A stretch of DNA of 15,431 bases from Gemmatimonadota bacterium (GTDB lineage Bacteria > Latescibacterota > UBA2968 > UBA8231), in assembly GCA_026706505.1 (NCBI GenBank), contig JAPOYQ010000264.1, forward strand, positions 1 through 15,431, given 5' to 3'. The notes below the pieces were generated by a model. The model saw only the letters and a program-made list of their open reading frames with translations. It did no database searches and was not told the DNA's origin. The translations under genes were made by a program, and so were the position numbers. The stretch's first letter is position 1. The number at the start of each line of letters is the position of its first letter. Shown here piece by piece: positions 1 to 7,322 of the stretch.

Positions 1-1
1 G

Positions 2-685
2 AGGGCCTATCTACGCAACGAAAGCCATGCTCCGCGTGTCAACGCGGAAAGGTCCCTCAGCCTGTTAGCACACACGCGTTTTTCCGGAGAAGCCGCCTCC
101 AATGTCACGTTGACTTGGTCGGCCAGTTTGCCCATGCGTCTCGAATACATCCACAAGGGCAGGGACAGTGTCCCCTGCGAAATCGTCGAAACGAACGAGC
201 ACACGGGCACCCTTAACTGTGGCACCCTACCAAATAGATACACCCTGATGGATCTGTGGCTGATTTTCACACCATTACAGGCCGGCACCCTCGACTTCAC
301 CATTGAATTCTCGGCAGACGAACTGGAAATCAATCCCGCCGATAACGTCCGATCTCTGCAATTGGAAATTGCACCAGATCCGGCGCAGGCTTTGACCGAG
401 CTGCCCGACAGCCCGCAATTGGCGCAAAACGCACCCAATCCGTTCAACAGCCAGACAGTTCTTTCCTACTTCTTGCACGCTCCTGGCCCGACGCGCCTAG
501 AAATATTCGCGTTGACTGGTCAACGGGTAGCGGTCTTGCATCAAGGACCGCAGCAAGCGGGCTACCACCGGCTCCATTGGAATGGCCGCGACGACGCGGG
601 TCGCCCCGTGGCCAGCGGCATGTACCTATACAGGCTAGTGACTGACGAAGTCGTGTTGATGCGCAAACTCTTGTTACTGCGTTGA
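2..685 (+). CDS. Secreted protein, C-terminal part: DUF11-like domain plus FlgD-like sorting domain (5' end outside window)
   Basis: The frame is open from the first bases, so the gene starts upstream of the window; a TTG at 110 lies inside a conserved domain and is not the start. What remains is about 227 residues. The first ~130 form a DUF11-like beta-sandwich (EAASNVTLTWSASLP, then GTLNCGTL, then PLQAGTLDFTIEFSADE) that matches residues ~800-900 of the next gene. The last ~90 residues are a FlgD-type Ig-like domain (LAQNAPNPFNSQT, LEIFALTGQRVAVL, AGYHRLHWNGRDDAGRPVASGMYLY, MRKLLLLR). Domains of this kind end many surface or secreted proteins of the FCB group and are thought to act as secretion/sorting tags. 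It is therefore probably an extracellular protein, but its main catalytic or binding part is not visible. Given the similarity it may be another protease paralogous to its neighbour; that is inference. The gene ends 74 nt before the next start, on the same strand. Confidence 0.85.
   Translation, partial: RAYLRNESHAPRVNAERSLSLLAHTRFSGEAASNVTLTWSASLPMRLEYIHKGRDSVPCEIVETNEHTGTLNCGTLPNRYTLMDLWLIFTPLQAGTLDFTIEFSADELEINPADNVRSLQLEIAPDPAQALTELPDSPQLAQNAPNPFNSQTVLSYFLHAPGPTRLEIFALTGQRVAVLHQGPQQAGYHRLHWNGRDDAGRPVASGMYLYRLVTDEVVLMRKLLLLR
419..685 (+). repeat. Paralogous 267-nt sorting-domain repeat, copy 1
   Basis: This segment aligns without gaps to 4390-4656. By hand count about 38 of 267 positions differ (~86% identity). 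Most differences are in third codon positions, and only about 10 of 88 residues change. Confidence 0.85.
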
Positions 686-747
686 CTGCTTCTCGTTGAA
701 CCAGCACGTACTCCGCCATCTCTTGGGTAGTGGTTCTAACACAACTT

Positions 748-753
748 GGAGGG
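748..753 (+). promoter_or_regulatory. Ribosome binding site of the collagenase-like gene
   Basis: GGAGGG lies 6 nt before the ATG at 760. It fixes that start, which also gives a good signal peptide. Confidence 0.75.
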
Positions 754-759
754 TGATTA

Positions 760-3700
760 ATGCGCAACACAAATGTTGGAATTTTGCTGACCCTACTCGT
801 GGCATTGAGCGCGGGTCTGGCTGAAGCAACAGTCGCGGGCGAAAGCCTGTCTACTCCACTTCGCAGTAGAGACACAACCTCGCCAGAGCAGGAGTGGTCG
901 TCGCTACATCCCGCGGCCAAGGCGGTGGCGCAAGCGTCTGACTGCCTGTCCGTTGACGTTGCCGCCCTCACAGGGGATACTCTGACCAACTATCTGCGGA
1001 CGACCTCGGAAAGGTGTCTAGCGCACACTCTCCATATCTCCAGTAACCCATCCATAAGATCCGACGTGCCCACCATATTCAGCAATCGCAATATACAGTC
1101 AGTGCTCGCTAAAATTGAAGAGTTGGCTATCGGATATGACGGGACCAACAGCACCGGGATGCTGCAACTCTGGTCCTTCGTTCAGACCGGCTACAGTTAC
1201 CAAAGGTGGTTTTCTTCCGAGACGGGGGTAGGTTCGTTCGACGCGGCAACCGACCGCGCCTACCTCACCGCGTCGGATGCCTTTGCCGCTAGCGACCACT
1301 TTCATGCCCCCAACGACGAGGCCGCTCAGATCTTGTACTACTACTTTGAGGCTGCTTTCGCTGCTGGGCTGCGTCGAAATCACTTGGCACCGATCAAAAA
1401 GGTTTTGTCTGGGTTTACTCCTGAACGGGCAGGCGGTGGGACATCGGCCCCTCAGCCATGGGCTTTCATTACGGTCTTACGTCGGGTACATGGGGCCTTT
1501 GAGAACCAAAACGAAGGACTTACCCTACACCAGAACTTCATGGACGCCCTCGCACAGGATCCGGGATTCGTCGAGGTCATGCTACAGGTGACCCGCTATG
1601 ACTTTTTCTTTTTTCTCGAAGAATCCGATTCATATACGTATAGACTACGACTGCTAGAAGAGGCCATTAAAATCCTCGTCCGCTTTACCCATTTAGATAG
1701 TCTAAAGGAAGCCGCCGTCTCGGCATTGACCTCCGTCCTCTCCGAGCATCCGCGTCTCAGCAGCCCCTTCTTAGCAGTGGCACGAGCGCTGGAAAATCAG
1801 GTTGACTGCGCCAGTCTGAACATCTGCCGCGACGTGTTAGAGCGCGAAATTCTCGCCCATGCTCTCCCCAACACATACAGCTTCGACGATGGTACCATCG
1901 TGTTTAAGACTCCCTTGGATTTGGAGGAAAAGAAAGTTCAGCTCTGGTACTACGCGGTCAAGAAAGTGCAGGCGCAGTTTCACCGGCTGGTGGAAACGGA
2001 CGAGTCCGTGCGCGATGACGTAGATGTCTTCACCGCTAGGATCTACGGCACCAAGTATGATTACACGCGATTTGAGGCATATCTGTCCTACGTGGACACT
2101 AGGGGCATTAACAGCGGCGGCTTCTATGGCGGTGGCATCATGGGCACCTTTATACACAATCAGCCCGGTGATCGCACCACATACGGTGTCGGCTCTTTTG
2201 AGGAGACCATTCGCCACGAGTACGCCCACTATCTGGCCGATCGCTTCGGCCTGCATGGCGGCCCTTGGTTCGACGAAGGTCTAGCCGAGTTCCTAGTGGG
2301 TAGTACCCAAACTGAGGGCACCCCCGTGCGCCCGACCCAAGTGCGGTACATCGCCAGTGACGAGTTCCGACTCGACCCGGCCAGACTCTTCAACTCCGGG
2401 TACAGCGGCGACTTGGGGGGCGGCCATTTCTACTACTACGCCGACCTCTTCTTCCATTTTATGTACCAGCAGCGGCGCACCCAGTTGTTGGAGTTGTTCG
2501 ACTTGCTCCGTAGCGGGGACCATACAGCATATCGTGCCCGGGTCAGGACTTGGGCGGCAGATCGCCAACTGGCCGCTGATTTCGACGCCTTTTTGGATGA
2601 ACAGATAGCCAACGCCTCATGGGGGATTGGCAGTACTCCCACCTCTGTCCCCCAGACGACCAGCCTTACCAGCGACAGCCCTGCGGAGATCGAAAGCGCC
2701 CTGCAACGCATTAACAGCGATCTGGGCCTGCGTTGCCAAACCGTTGCGACCGGACTCAGTCCTCGCTTCGGATGCTCTGGAACCTTGCCGGCAGGCTCTG
2801 AGTTCAGCGGAGACCAGGACGAACTGTCCAGCGAGGATCAAGGCGAATCGAGCCTTTTCGATCTCTTCGATGCTTTCGACGACATTCAGTTCAGCGAGGA
2901 CCGGGGAGAACTCAATGAACACCTAAATACCCGGCTAGACAGCTTCATCGTCGCTGCTGTAGAAGATGGGGCGATCAGTAATTTCAAAGCCATGAACTGC
3001 TACTTTGCCAACGTAGCGGGCAGTCCTCCGATGGCCGACCTGTACTGTGAAGGCCCCCTGCGGCCTGCGGATGTGGATTGGGTACCGCCGCAGGTGGATC
3101 TGAAAGCCACTCTGACCAACCTTAGTGGCGATTCGAGCGCCTATGTGGAAGAGCGTCTCAGGCTGCGGGCGACGCTGGACTTTCCAGAAGAAGCGGCCTC
3201 TAATGTTATCGTGACTTGGTCTGCTAGCTTGCCGCTAGCAAACCTAGACGCATTCAGTGCGGGCCGCTGCGAGGTCGTCGAACGGACCGAGCGAAAGGGC
3301 ACGCTTGCCTGTGGCACAGTCTATAACGAGAACACTGGATCGCCTCTGACGCTTAGCCTGTATTTAGTTCCTATGCAAACCGGTTCTCTCGATTTCTCCG
3401 TTGAATTTTCATCGGACGAGCAGGAAATCAAGCCAGAGGACAATATCGCATCCGTGCAATGGACGATCTCGCGAGAGTCAGCTCATATTGCTACCCTCTC
3501 GTCTTGGGCCCGCTCCGTGGCGTTTTCACCCGATGGAACCACCCTCGCTGCCGGGCTCCAGCTTAAGAACCGGACGACCATCGCCAAGGTCACGACCGTA
3601 AGGCGAGCAGTATATCTCGGTGGTCGCCGGATCATTACACCAAATAGAACCACACGCGCTGTTGGGATGGGGGATGGCACCGTCACGCTATGGGACGTGG

Positions 3701-4656
3701 CGACAAAAACCAAGGCTGCCACCTTGATAGCAGGAGATGGCAGTGCCCTGTCGGTGGCGTTTTCACCCGATGGAACCACCCTCGCTGCCGGATGGGGGGA
3801 TGGCACCGTCACGCTATGGGACATGGCGACAAAAACCAAGATCGCCACCTTCCCTAAGAATGAACCGAAAGAGGTGGCGTTTTCACCCGATGGAACCACC
3901 CTCGCTACCTTGGCACCGGATAATACAGTCAAGCTGTGGAACGTAGCGACAGAAACTAATATCGCCAATCTCTCTGGACATATTCATTATCTCACTTCGG
4001 TGGCGTTTTCGCCCGACGGCACCATCCTCGCTTCTGGGTCGGCAGATAACACGGTTAGGCTTTGGGACGTAGCAACAAAAACCCACGCCACCTTGAATGC
4101 CCATTCGTCGGTCGGAGCGGTGGCTTTCTCACCTGATGGAACCATCCTCGCCGCCGGGGTGGCGGAGAAAGGCGTCGAACTGTGGGACGTGGCGACAAAA
4201 ACCAAGATCACCTCTCTTGCCGGGCATCCGTTCTGGGTTCATTCGGTGGCATTTTCACCCGATGGGACGATAATCGCTTCGGGATCATCTGACGATGGGA
4301 CCGTCAAGCTATGGGATGTAGCTGAATGGAAACGGGCCAAGCGGCTAGCGCAAGCAGAGGAACAGATCGGCCAGCCCGACGGCCCGCAGTTGGCACAAAA
4401 CGCGCCCAATCCGTTCAACAGTCAGACGATCCTTTCCTACTTATTGCACGCTCCTGGTCCGGCGCGTCTGGAAGTGTTCTCTTTGACCGGTCAACGGGTG
4501 GCGGTCTTACACCAAGGGCCGCAACAAGCCGGCTACCACCGCCTCCGCTGGAATGGCCGCGACGACGCAGGTCGCCCCGTCGCCAGCGGCATGTACCTCT
4601 ACAGACTAGTGACTGACGAAGGCATATTGACGCGCAAGCTCATGCTGCTACGTTGA
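760..4656 (+). CDS. Secreted M9 (microbial collagenase) family zinc metalloprotease fused to DUF11-like, WD40 and FlgD-like domains
   Basis: 1298 residues. Residues 1-~24 are a signal peptide (MRNTNVGILLTLLVALSAGLAEA). Residues ~25-370 are a helical region in the place of the collagenase activator domain. Residues ~375-630 are the peptidase: a glycine-rich edge strand region (GINSGGFYGGGIMGTF), zinc motif H486-E487-Y-A-H490 in RHEYAHYL, and third ligand E506 in WFDEGLAEFLVGST. The order and local sequence match clostridial ColG (HEYTHY ... WYEEGGAEFFAGST, known family knowledge). Residues ~780-904 are a DUF11-like domain, ~908-1192 a seven-bladed WD40 propeller, and 1211-1298 a FlgD-like Ig domain. 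It should act outside the cell, cleaving collagen-like or other structural protein; the substrate is not shown. Usual collagenase accessory domains (PKD, PPC) are absent, and the propeller replaces them. An acidic linker lies at residues ~680-725. The next gene is convergent, only 23 nt away. Confidence 0.9.
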   Translation: MRNTNVGILLTLLVALSAGLAEATVAGESLSTPLRSRDTTSPEQEWSSLHPAAKAVAQASDCLSVDVAALTGDTLTNYLRTTSERCLAHTLHISSNPSIRSDVPTIFSNRNIQSVLAKIEELAIGYDGTNSTGMLQLWSFVQTGYSYQRWFSSETGVGSFDAATDRAYLTASDAFAASDHFHAPNDEAAQILYYYFEAAFAAGLRRNHLAPIKKVLSGFTPERAGGGTSAPQPWAFITVLRRVHGAFENQNEGLTLHQNFMDALAQDPGFVEVMLQVTRYDFFFFLEESDSYTYRLRLLEEAIKILVRFTHLDSLKEAAVSALTSVLSEHPRLSSPFLAVARALENQVDCASLNICRDVLEREILAHALPNTYSFDDGTIVFKTPLDLEEKKVQLWYYAVKKVQAQFHRLVETDESVRDDVDVFTARIYGTKYDYTRFEAYLSYVDTRGINSGGFYGGGIMGTFIHNQPGDRTTYGVGSFEETIRHEYAHYLADRFGLHGGPWFDEGLAEFLVGSTQTEGTPVRPTQVRYIASDEFRLDPARLFNSGYSGDLGGGHFYYYADLFFHFMYQQRRTQLLELFDLLRSGDHTAYRARVRTWAADRQLAADFDAFLDEQIANASWGIGSTPTSVPQTTSLTSDSPAEIESALQRINSDLGLRCQTVATGLSPRFGCSGTLPAGSEFSGDQDELSSEDQGESSLFDLFDAFDDIQFSEDRGELNEHLNTRLDSFIVAAVEDGAISNFKAMNCYFANVAGSPPMADLYCEGPLRPADVDWVPPQVDLKATLTNLSGDSSAYVEERLRLRATLDFPEEAASNVIVTWSASLPLANLDAFSAGRCEVVERTERKGTLACGTVYNENTGSPLTLSLYLVPMQTGSLDFSVEFSSDEQEIKPEDNIASVQWTISRESAHIATLSSWARSVAFSPDGTTLAAGLQLKNRTTIAKVTTVRRAVYLGGRRIITPNRTTRAVGMGDGTVTLWDVATKTKAATLIAGDGSALSVAFSPDGTTLAAGWGDGTVTLWDMATKTKIATFPKNEPKEVAFSPDGTTLATLAPDNTVKLWNVATETNIANLSGHIHYLTSVAFSPDGTILASGSADNTVRLWDVATKTHATLNAHSSVGAVAFSPDGTILAAGVAEKGVELWDVATKTKITSLAGHPFWVHSVAFSPDGTIIASGSSDDGTVKLWDVAEWKRAKRLAQAEEQIGQPDGPQLAQNAPNPFNSQTILSYLLHAPGPARLEVFSLTGQRVAVLHQGPQQAGYHRLRWNGRDDAGRPVASGMYLYRLVTDEGILTRKLMLLR
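3484..4335 (+). repeat. WD40 repeat array (six clear blades, one degenerate)
   Basis: Six copies of the strand motif VAFSPDGT begin near 3517, 3754, 3874, 4000, 4120 and 4246. The spacings are 237, 120, 126, 120 and 126 nt. The long first gap hides one decayed blade in the same frame (RRIITPNRTTRAVGMGDGTVTLWDV, split here across 3634-3708), where SPDG became TPNR. Counting it gives seven blades, the normal number for a closed propeller. The copies are very similar in DNA (GATGGCACCGTCACGCTATG occurs at 3673 and again at 3799), pointing to recent blade duplication. Confidence 0.85.
4390..4656 (+). repeat. Paralogous 267-nt sorting-domain repeat, copy 2
   Basis: This is the partner of 419-685. 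It encodes the C-terminal FlgD-like domain of the collagenase-like protein and ends at the same stop codon position as copy 1. The mainly synonymous divergence says both copies stay under protein-level selection. Confidence 0.85.
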
Positions 4657-4679
4657 TTGTAGTCGCGCAGGGTCGGCTC

Positions 4680-5456
4680 TCAAAACGCCGTCGGCCGTCC
4701 TTGCGCCCCATCCACGGGGATCATCGCTCCATTGATCCAATTCGCGCGCTCGGACACCAGAAACGCCACCACATCCGCCACCTCTTCTGGCGTCCCCAAG
4801 CGCCCGGCGGGAAACTCCCGTTCCACAAACTGGGCAAAGTGCTCGGGCTGCTCTTCCTGAAAGCGCGCCCACCCACCGCCGGAGAAAAATATCGACCCCG
4901 GCGCGACCGTGTTGACCCGCACCCCGCATTCGGCCAGCTCCAGCGCCAGCGCACCTGAGAGAAAAATCTCTGCGGCCTTCGCGCTCCCATATTGGGACTT
5001 AGGCCCGGGCTTCCACCCCGAAATTGACGAGACGATCACCACCGCGCCCCCGCCTCGCTGCCGCATATAGGGCAGGGCCGCCCGCGTCGTGCGCACGGCG
5101 TGGAACACGTTTAGGTCAAAGGTATCCACCCAGTCCTCATCAGCGGTTTCGAGCAGACTCTGTTCGCCAGCAGCGCCGCCCACATTGTTGACCAAAATAT
5201 CGACGCCGCCCCACTCAGCCGCACAGCGCTCGACAACGGCCTCCACCTCCGGCCGCGAGCGCACATCGGCGACCTCGGCGATAGCTTCAGCCCCAGTGGC
5301 CCGCACCTGCTGCAATGCGCGTTCAAGCGGCTCTTGGTCGCGGGCGCAAATCGCCACCTTGCACCCCTCGTTGGCCAGCGCCAACGCAATCGCCCGACCG
5401 ATCCCTCGACTCCCTCCAGTTATCAGAGCAATTTTGTCTTTCAGTCCTAGATCCAT
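4680..5456 (-). CDS. Short-chain dehydrogenase/reductase (classical SDR)
   Basis: 258 residues, the normal size for a classical SDR. Residues 13-20 are TGGSRGIG (dinucleotide-binding loop), 90-94 NNVGG, and the catalytic tetrad is N116, S143, Y156 and K160 (YGSAK). VNTVAPGSI at 181-189 and the C-terminal INGAMIPVDG at 241-250 are also typical. It should be a cytosolic NAD(P)-dependent oxidoreductase acting on an alcohol/carbonyl pair; the substrate cannot be read from sequence. A39-R-D40 after the second strand (ICARD) leans towards NADPH, weakly. Its ATG immediately follows the TAA of the upstream flavin oxidase (TAAATG), with a strong Shine-Dalgarno inside that gene, so the two are cotranscribed and translationally coupled. 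Annotations such as FabG-like or 3-oxoacyl-ACP reductase would be over-specific here. Confidence 0.92.
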   Translation of the reverse strand: MDLGLKDKIALITGGSRGIGRAIALALANEGCKVAICARDQEPLERALQQVRATGAEAIAEVADVRSRPEVEAVVERCAAEWGGVDILVNNVGGAAGEQSLLETADEDWVDTFDLNVFHAVRTTRAALPYMRQRGGGAVVIVSSISGWKPGPKSQYGSAKAAEIFLSGALALELAECGVRVNTVAPGSIFFSGGGWARFQEEQPEHFAQFVEREFPAGRLGTPEEVADVVAFLVSERANWINGAMIPVDGAQGRPTAF

Positions 5457-6605
5457 TTATGACCTCCTTTGTGCAAAACGAGAAAGGCGTAGGAATTCGA
5501 TGGGATGCTGGGTATCGCCTTCCAGCGCCAATTCAGCCAAGATTTCGCCCACTACCGGAGAGAATTTGAAGCCGTGGCCAGAAAAACCCGCCCCGAACAC
5601 CACGGCCGGGCATTCGGGATGGACGTCCAAGACGAAGTTCTTATCCGGCGTCAGCGAATACATGCAGACGGCGTATTTGCTCAGCTCTGGTTGCAGCGCG
5701 GGAAAGTATCGCGCGAGAAAATCGAGGACACAGGGCTGATCGCCTTCAGCCAGTGCGCGGTCGAGTTGGAGCGGGTCGTCCACCGGGTCGTGCGACACGT
5801 TGTGCTCGGCCAACTTGAGGCCCCACGGCGCTTCCGCGGGAAATCCATAGAAGTACTGTTCGCCGTCGGCGATGAAGAAGCAGGGGAACGCACCGCGCGC
5901 GTACTGCTCCACGCCGCGCCCCTGGTACCACAACAGCACCTTGCGCACCACGCACGCTGCCACGCCCAGCCGACATAGCTCCGGCACCGCCCAAGCCCCG
6001 GTCGCCAACACCAACCGCGTGGCGAGCAAGCGCCGTCGCTCAGTCTCCACTACCACTCCTTCGCCCTCGTGCCGCCACGACAGCATGACCTCCCCAGTAT
6101 AGAGCTTCGCGCCATGCTGCTGGGCCAACTCGACATGTCGGCGGACGCAGTCCTCGACTCGGAGAAAACCACCTAGGGGATCGTAAAAGCCACTCCACTC
6201 CTCAGGAAAAGCCAAACCTGGGTAGCGTGCGGCAATCGCTTTCCCATCGAACTCCTCATACGGCAAGTCGTGCGCCTGATAACAGGCCGCCTGCCCCTGC
6301 ATCGCCTCCGAGTCGGGATCGCCCGCCACTAGCAATCCGACGCGGGCAAAGAGTTCCCCCGCCCCTTCGGCCTCTAGCTCCTCCCACAACTCGTAGGCCC
6401 GATGTAACAGGGGCACGTAGTCGGGATGCTCCATATAGGCTTTGCGAATGATGCGGGTATCCCCGTGCGAAGAGCCTCGGTCGTGAGCTATGCCAAAGCG
6501 CTCCACAGCGCAGACGCGCACACCGCGGCGCGCCAAGTGGTACAGCGCAGCGCTGCCCATGCCACCAGCCCCTGCGACGATGACATCGTATTGTTCTGTG
6601 ACCAT
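5457..6605 (-). CDS. FAD-dependent amine oxidase of the monomeric sarcosine oxidase (MSOX) / N-methyltryptophan oxidase family
   Basis: 382 residues from the ATG at 6605, matching the ~390 of MSOX. The frame is open further upstream to 6686, but that stretch is unconserved. AGGAGG at 6618-6623 lies 12 nt before this ATG, which is longer than usual. Residues 8-17 (VIVAGAGGMG) are the FAD-binding Rossmann loop, and SSHGDTRIIR at 45-54 carries the His and Arg that line the flavin in MSOX. GLKLAEH holds K264, at the place of the oxygen-activating lysine. C314 in AVCMYSLTPD aligns with the cysteine that covalently binds FAD. GFSGHGFKFSP at 340-350 holds the substrate-carboxylate lysine, K347. The family oxidises N-methyl amino acids to the demethylated amine, formaldehyde and peroxide. 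The preferred amine here is unknown. It is first in a two-gene operon with the SDR, suggesting a small amine-catabolic pathway. Confidence 0.92.
   Translation of the reverse strand: MVTEQYDVIVAGAGGMGSAALYHLARRGVRVCAVERFGIAHDRGSSHGDTRIIRKAYMEHPDYVPLLHRAYELWEELEAEGAGELFARVGLLVAGDPDSEAMQGQAACYQAHDLPYEEFDGKAIAARYPGLAFPEEWSGFYDPLGGFLRVEDCVRRHVELAQQHGAKLYTGEVMLSWRHEGEGVVVETERRRLLATRLVLATGAWAVPELCRLGVAACVVRKVLLWYQGRGVEQYARGAFPCFFIADGEQYFYGFPAEAPWGLKLAEHNVSHDPVDDPLQLDRALAEGDQPCVLDFLARYFPALQPELSKYAVCMYSLTPDKNFVLDVHPECPAVVFGAGFSGHGFKFSPVVGEILAELALEGDTQHPIEFLRLSRFAQRRS
5462..5470 (-). promoter_or_regulatory. Internal ribosome binding site of the SDR gene
   Basis: AAAGGAGGT on the minus strand lies 5 nt before the SDR ATG. 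It is read as part of the Gln-Arg-Arg-Ser codons that end the oxidase, so one stretch serves as both code and ribosome site. Confidence 0.8.
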
Positions 6606-6687
6606 TAGCGATTTATACCTCCTATCAAATCCGGGCCTTGATACAACTTCAAACTTCAAACTTCCCCCATCGCCCGCAACCCACAAC

Positions 6688-6716
6688 TTGACGCTGCTCG
6701 CCCCAACCGCGATACT
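6688..6716 (+). promoter_or_regulatory. Sigma70-type promoter of the rsmD operon
   Basis: TTGACG (6688-6693), a 17-nt spacer, then GATACT (6711-6716) match the -35 and -10 boxes at 5/6 and 4/6 positions. Transcription would start near 6722-6724. That lies upstream of the GTG at 6753 but after the TTG at 6720, so it also argues for the later rsmD start. Confidence 0.5.
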
Positions 6717-6752
6717 TTTTTGTCTAAATTAACTCCAACTCAAGGCTTAGCC

Positions 6753-7322
6753 GTGCGCATTGTCACTGGCACCTATCGCGGTCGGCAGATTCCCTCCGGG
6801 CGACGCCTGCGCCAGATCCGCCTCACCTCCACGCGCCTCAAAGAAGCCGTATTCTCCATGCTCGGCCCCGATTTGAAGGGTCGTACCTTCCTCGACTTGT
6901 GTGCTGGATCGGGCCAAATGGGGCTCGAAGCGCTGAGCCGGGGCGCGAGCGTCGAGATCAACGAGCCAGATCACCAACGGCGGCGGCAGATTCGCTCACT
7001 GCTCTACCAATGGAAGGCCGGCGTCGAGGGCCTGCACTCGGTCAAAGCCCAACACCTCATCCCCCAATTGGCCGCGGCCGGGCGACGCTTCGACATCGTG
7101 TACGCCGATCCCCCGTACCACGCCCGCTACTGCGGAGCCCCGCTCCTGCTAGGCCTCATCGAAGCCCTCGGGGAATCCCCGCTCTTTAACGACGAGGGCC
7201 TGCTGTTCGTGCAGCACCAAATCGACCTAGACGTGCCCGAACAGAGCGGTCACCTCTCGCTCACTCAACAGCGGACCTACGGCAACACCACCCTCAGCAT
7301 CTATCGCCACCTGATCCCATGA
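6753..7322 (+). CDS. rsmD: RsmD-like 16S rRNA (guanine-N2)-methyltransferase
   Basis: 189 residues from the GTG at 6753. That start puts the conserved RsmD beginning (VRIVTGTYRGRQI) at residue 1, with AAGG at 6742-6745 and a 7-nt spacer. An upstream TTG at 6720 has no ribosome site and precedes the likely transcription start. Motifs are LTSTRLKEAVFSML (the usual 'RPTxxRxREALF' element), FLDLCAGSGQMGLEALSRGA (SAM-binding motif I) and YADPPYH (the catalytic DPPY of N2-guanine methyltransferases). In E. coli the enzyme methylates G966 of 16S rRNA in the assembled small subunit, a modification used in translation initiation. The gene leads a three-gene operon, and its stop overlaps the next ATG by 4 nt (ATGA). 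Confidence 0.9.
   Translation: MRIVTGTYRGRQIPSGRRLRQIRLTSTRLKEAVFSMLGPDLKGRTFLDLCAGSGQMGLEALSRGASVEINEPDHQRRRQIRSLLYQWKAGVEGLHSVKAQHLIPQLAAAGRRFDIVYADPPYHARYCGAPLLLGLIEALGESPLFNDEGLLFVQHQIDLDVPEQSGHLSLTQQRTYGNTTLSIYRHLIP

Noticed and set aside
110..685. A complete 191-residue gene starting at TTG 110
   Set aside because: The frame is open to the window edge and the TTG lies within the DUF11-like domain that is shared with the next gene, so the gene is 5' truncated by the window.
1837..2256. Antisense open frame of 139 codons inside the protease gene
   Set aside because: It is a shadow of the conserved peptidase domain with no recognisable domain. The other antisense and out-of-frame stretches across 1000-4600 and 4700-8800 are likewise explained by high-GC coding DNA.
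6624..6652. TTGAAG - 17 nt - TTTGAT as promoter of the oxidase-SDR operon
   Set aside because: Transcription would begin after the AGGAGG ribosome site, so it could not serve this start. The TTGAAGT triple tandem repeat there is probably incidental.
6606..6686. 27-residue N-terminal extension of the flavin oxidase
   Set aside because: The extension covers the ribosome site and promoter region and precedes the Rossmann fold by an unconserved stretch; the ATG at 6605 fits the family length.
6720..6752. TTG start for rsmD
   Set aside because: It has no ribosome site and would lie at or before the likely transcription start; GTG at 6753 matches the family N-terminus.
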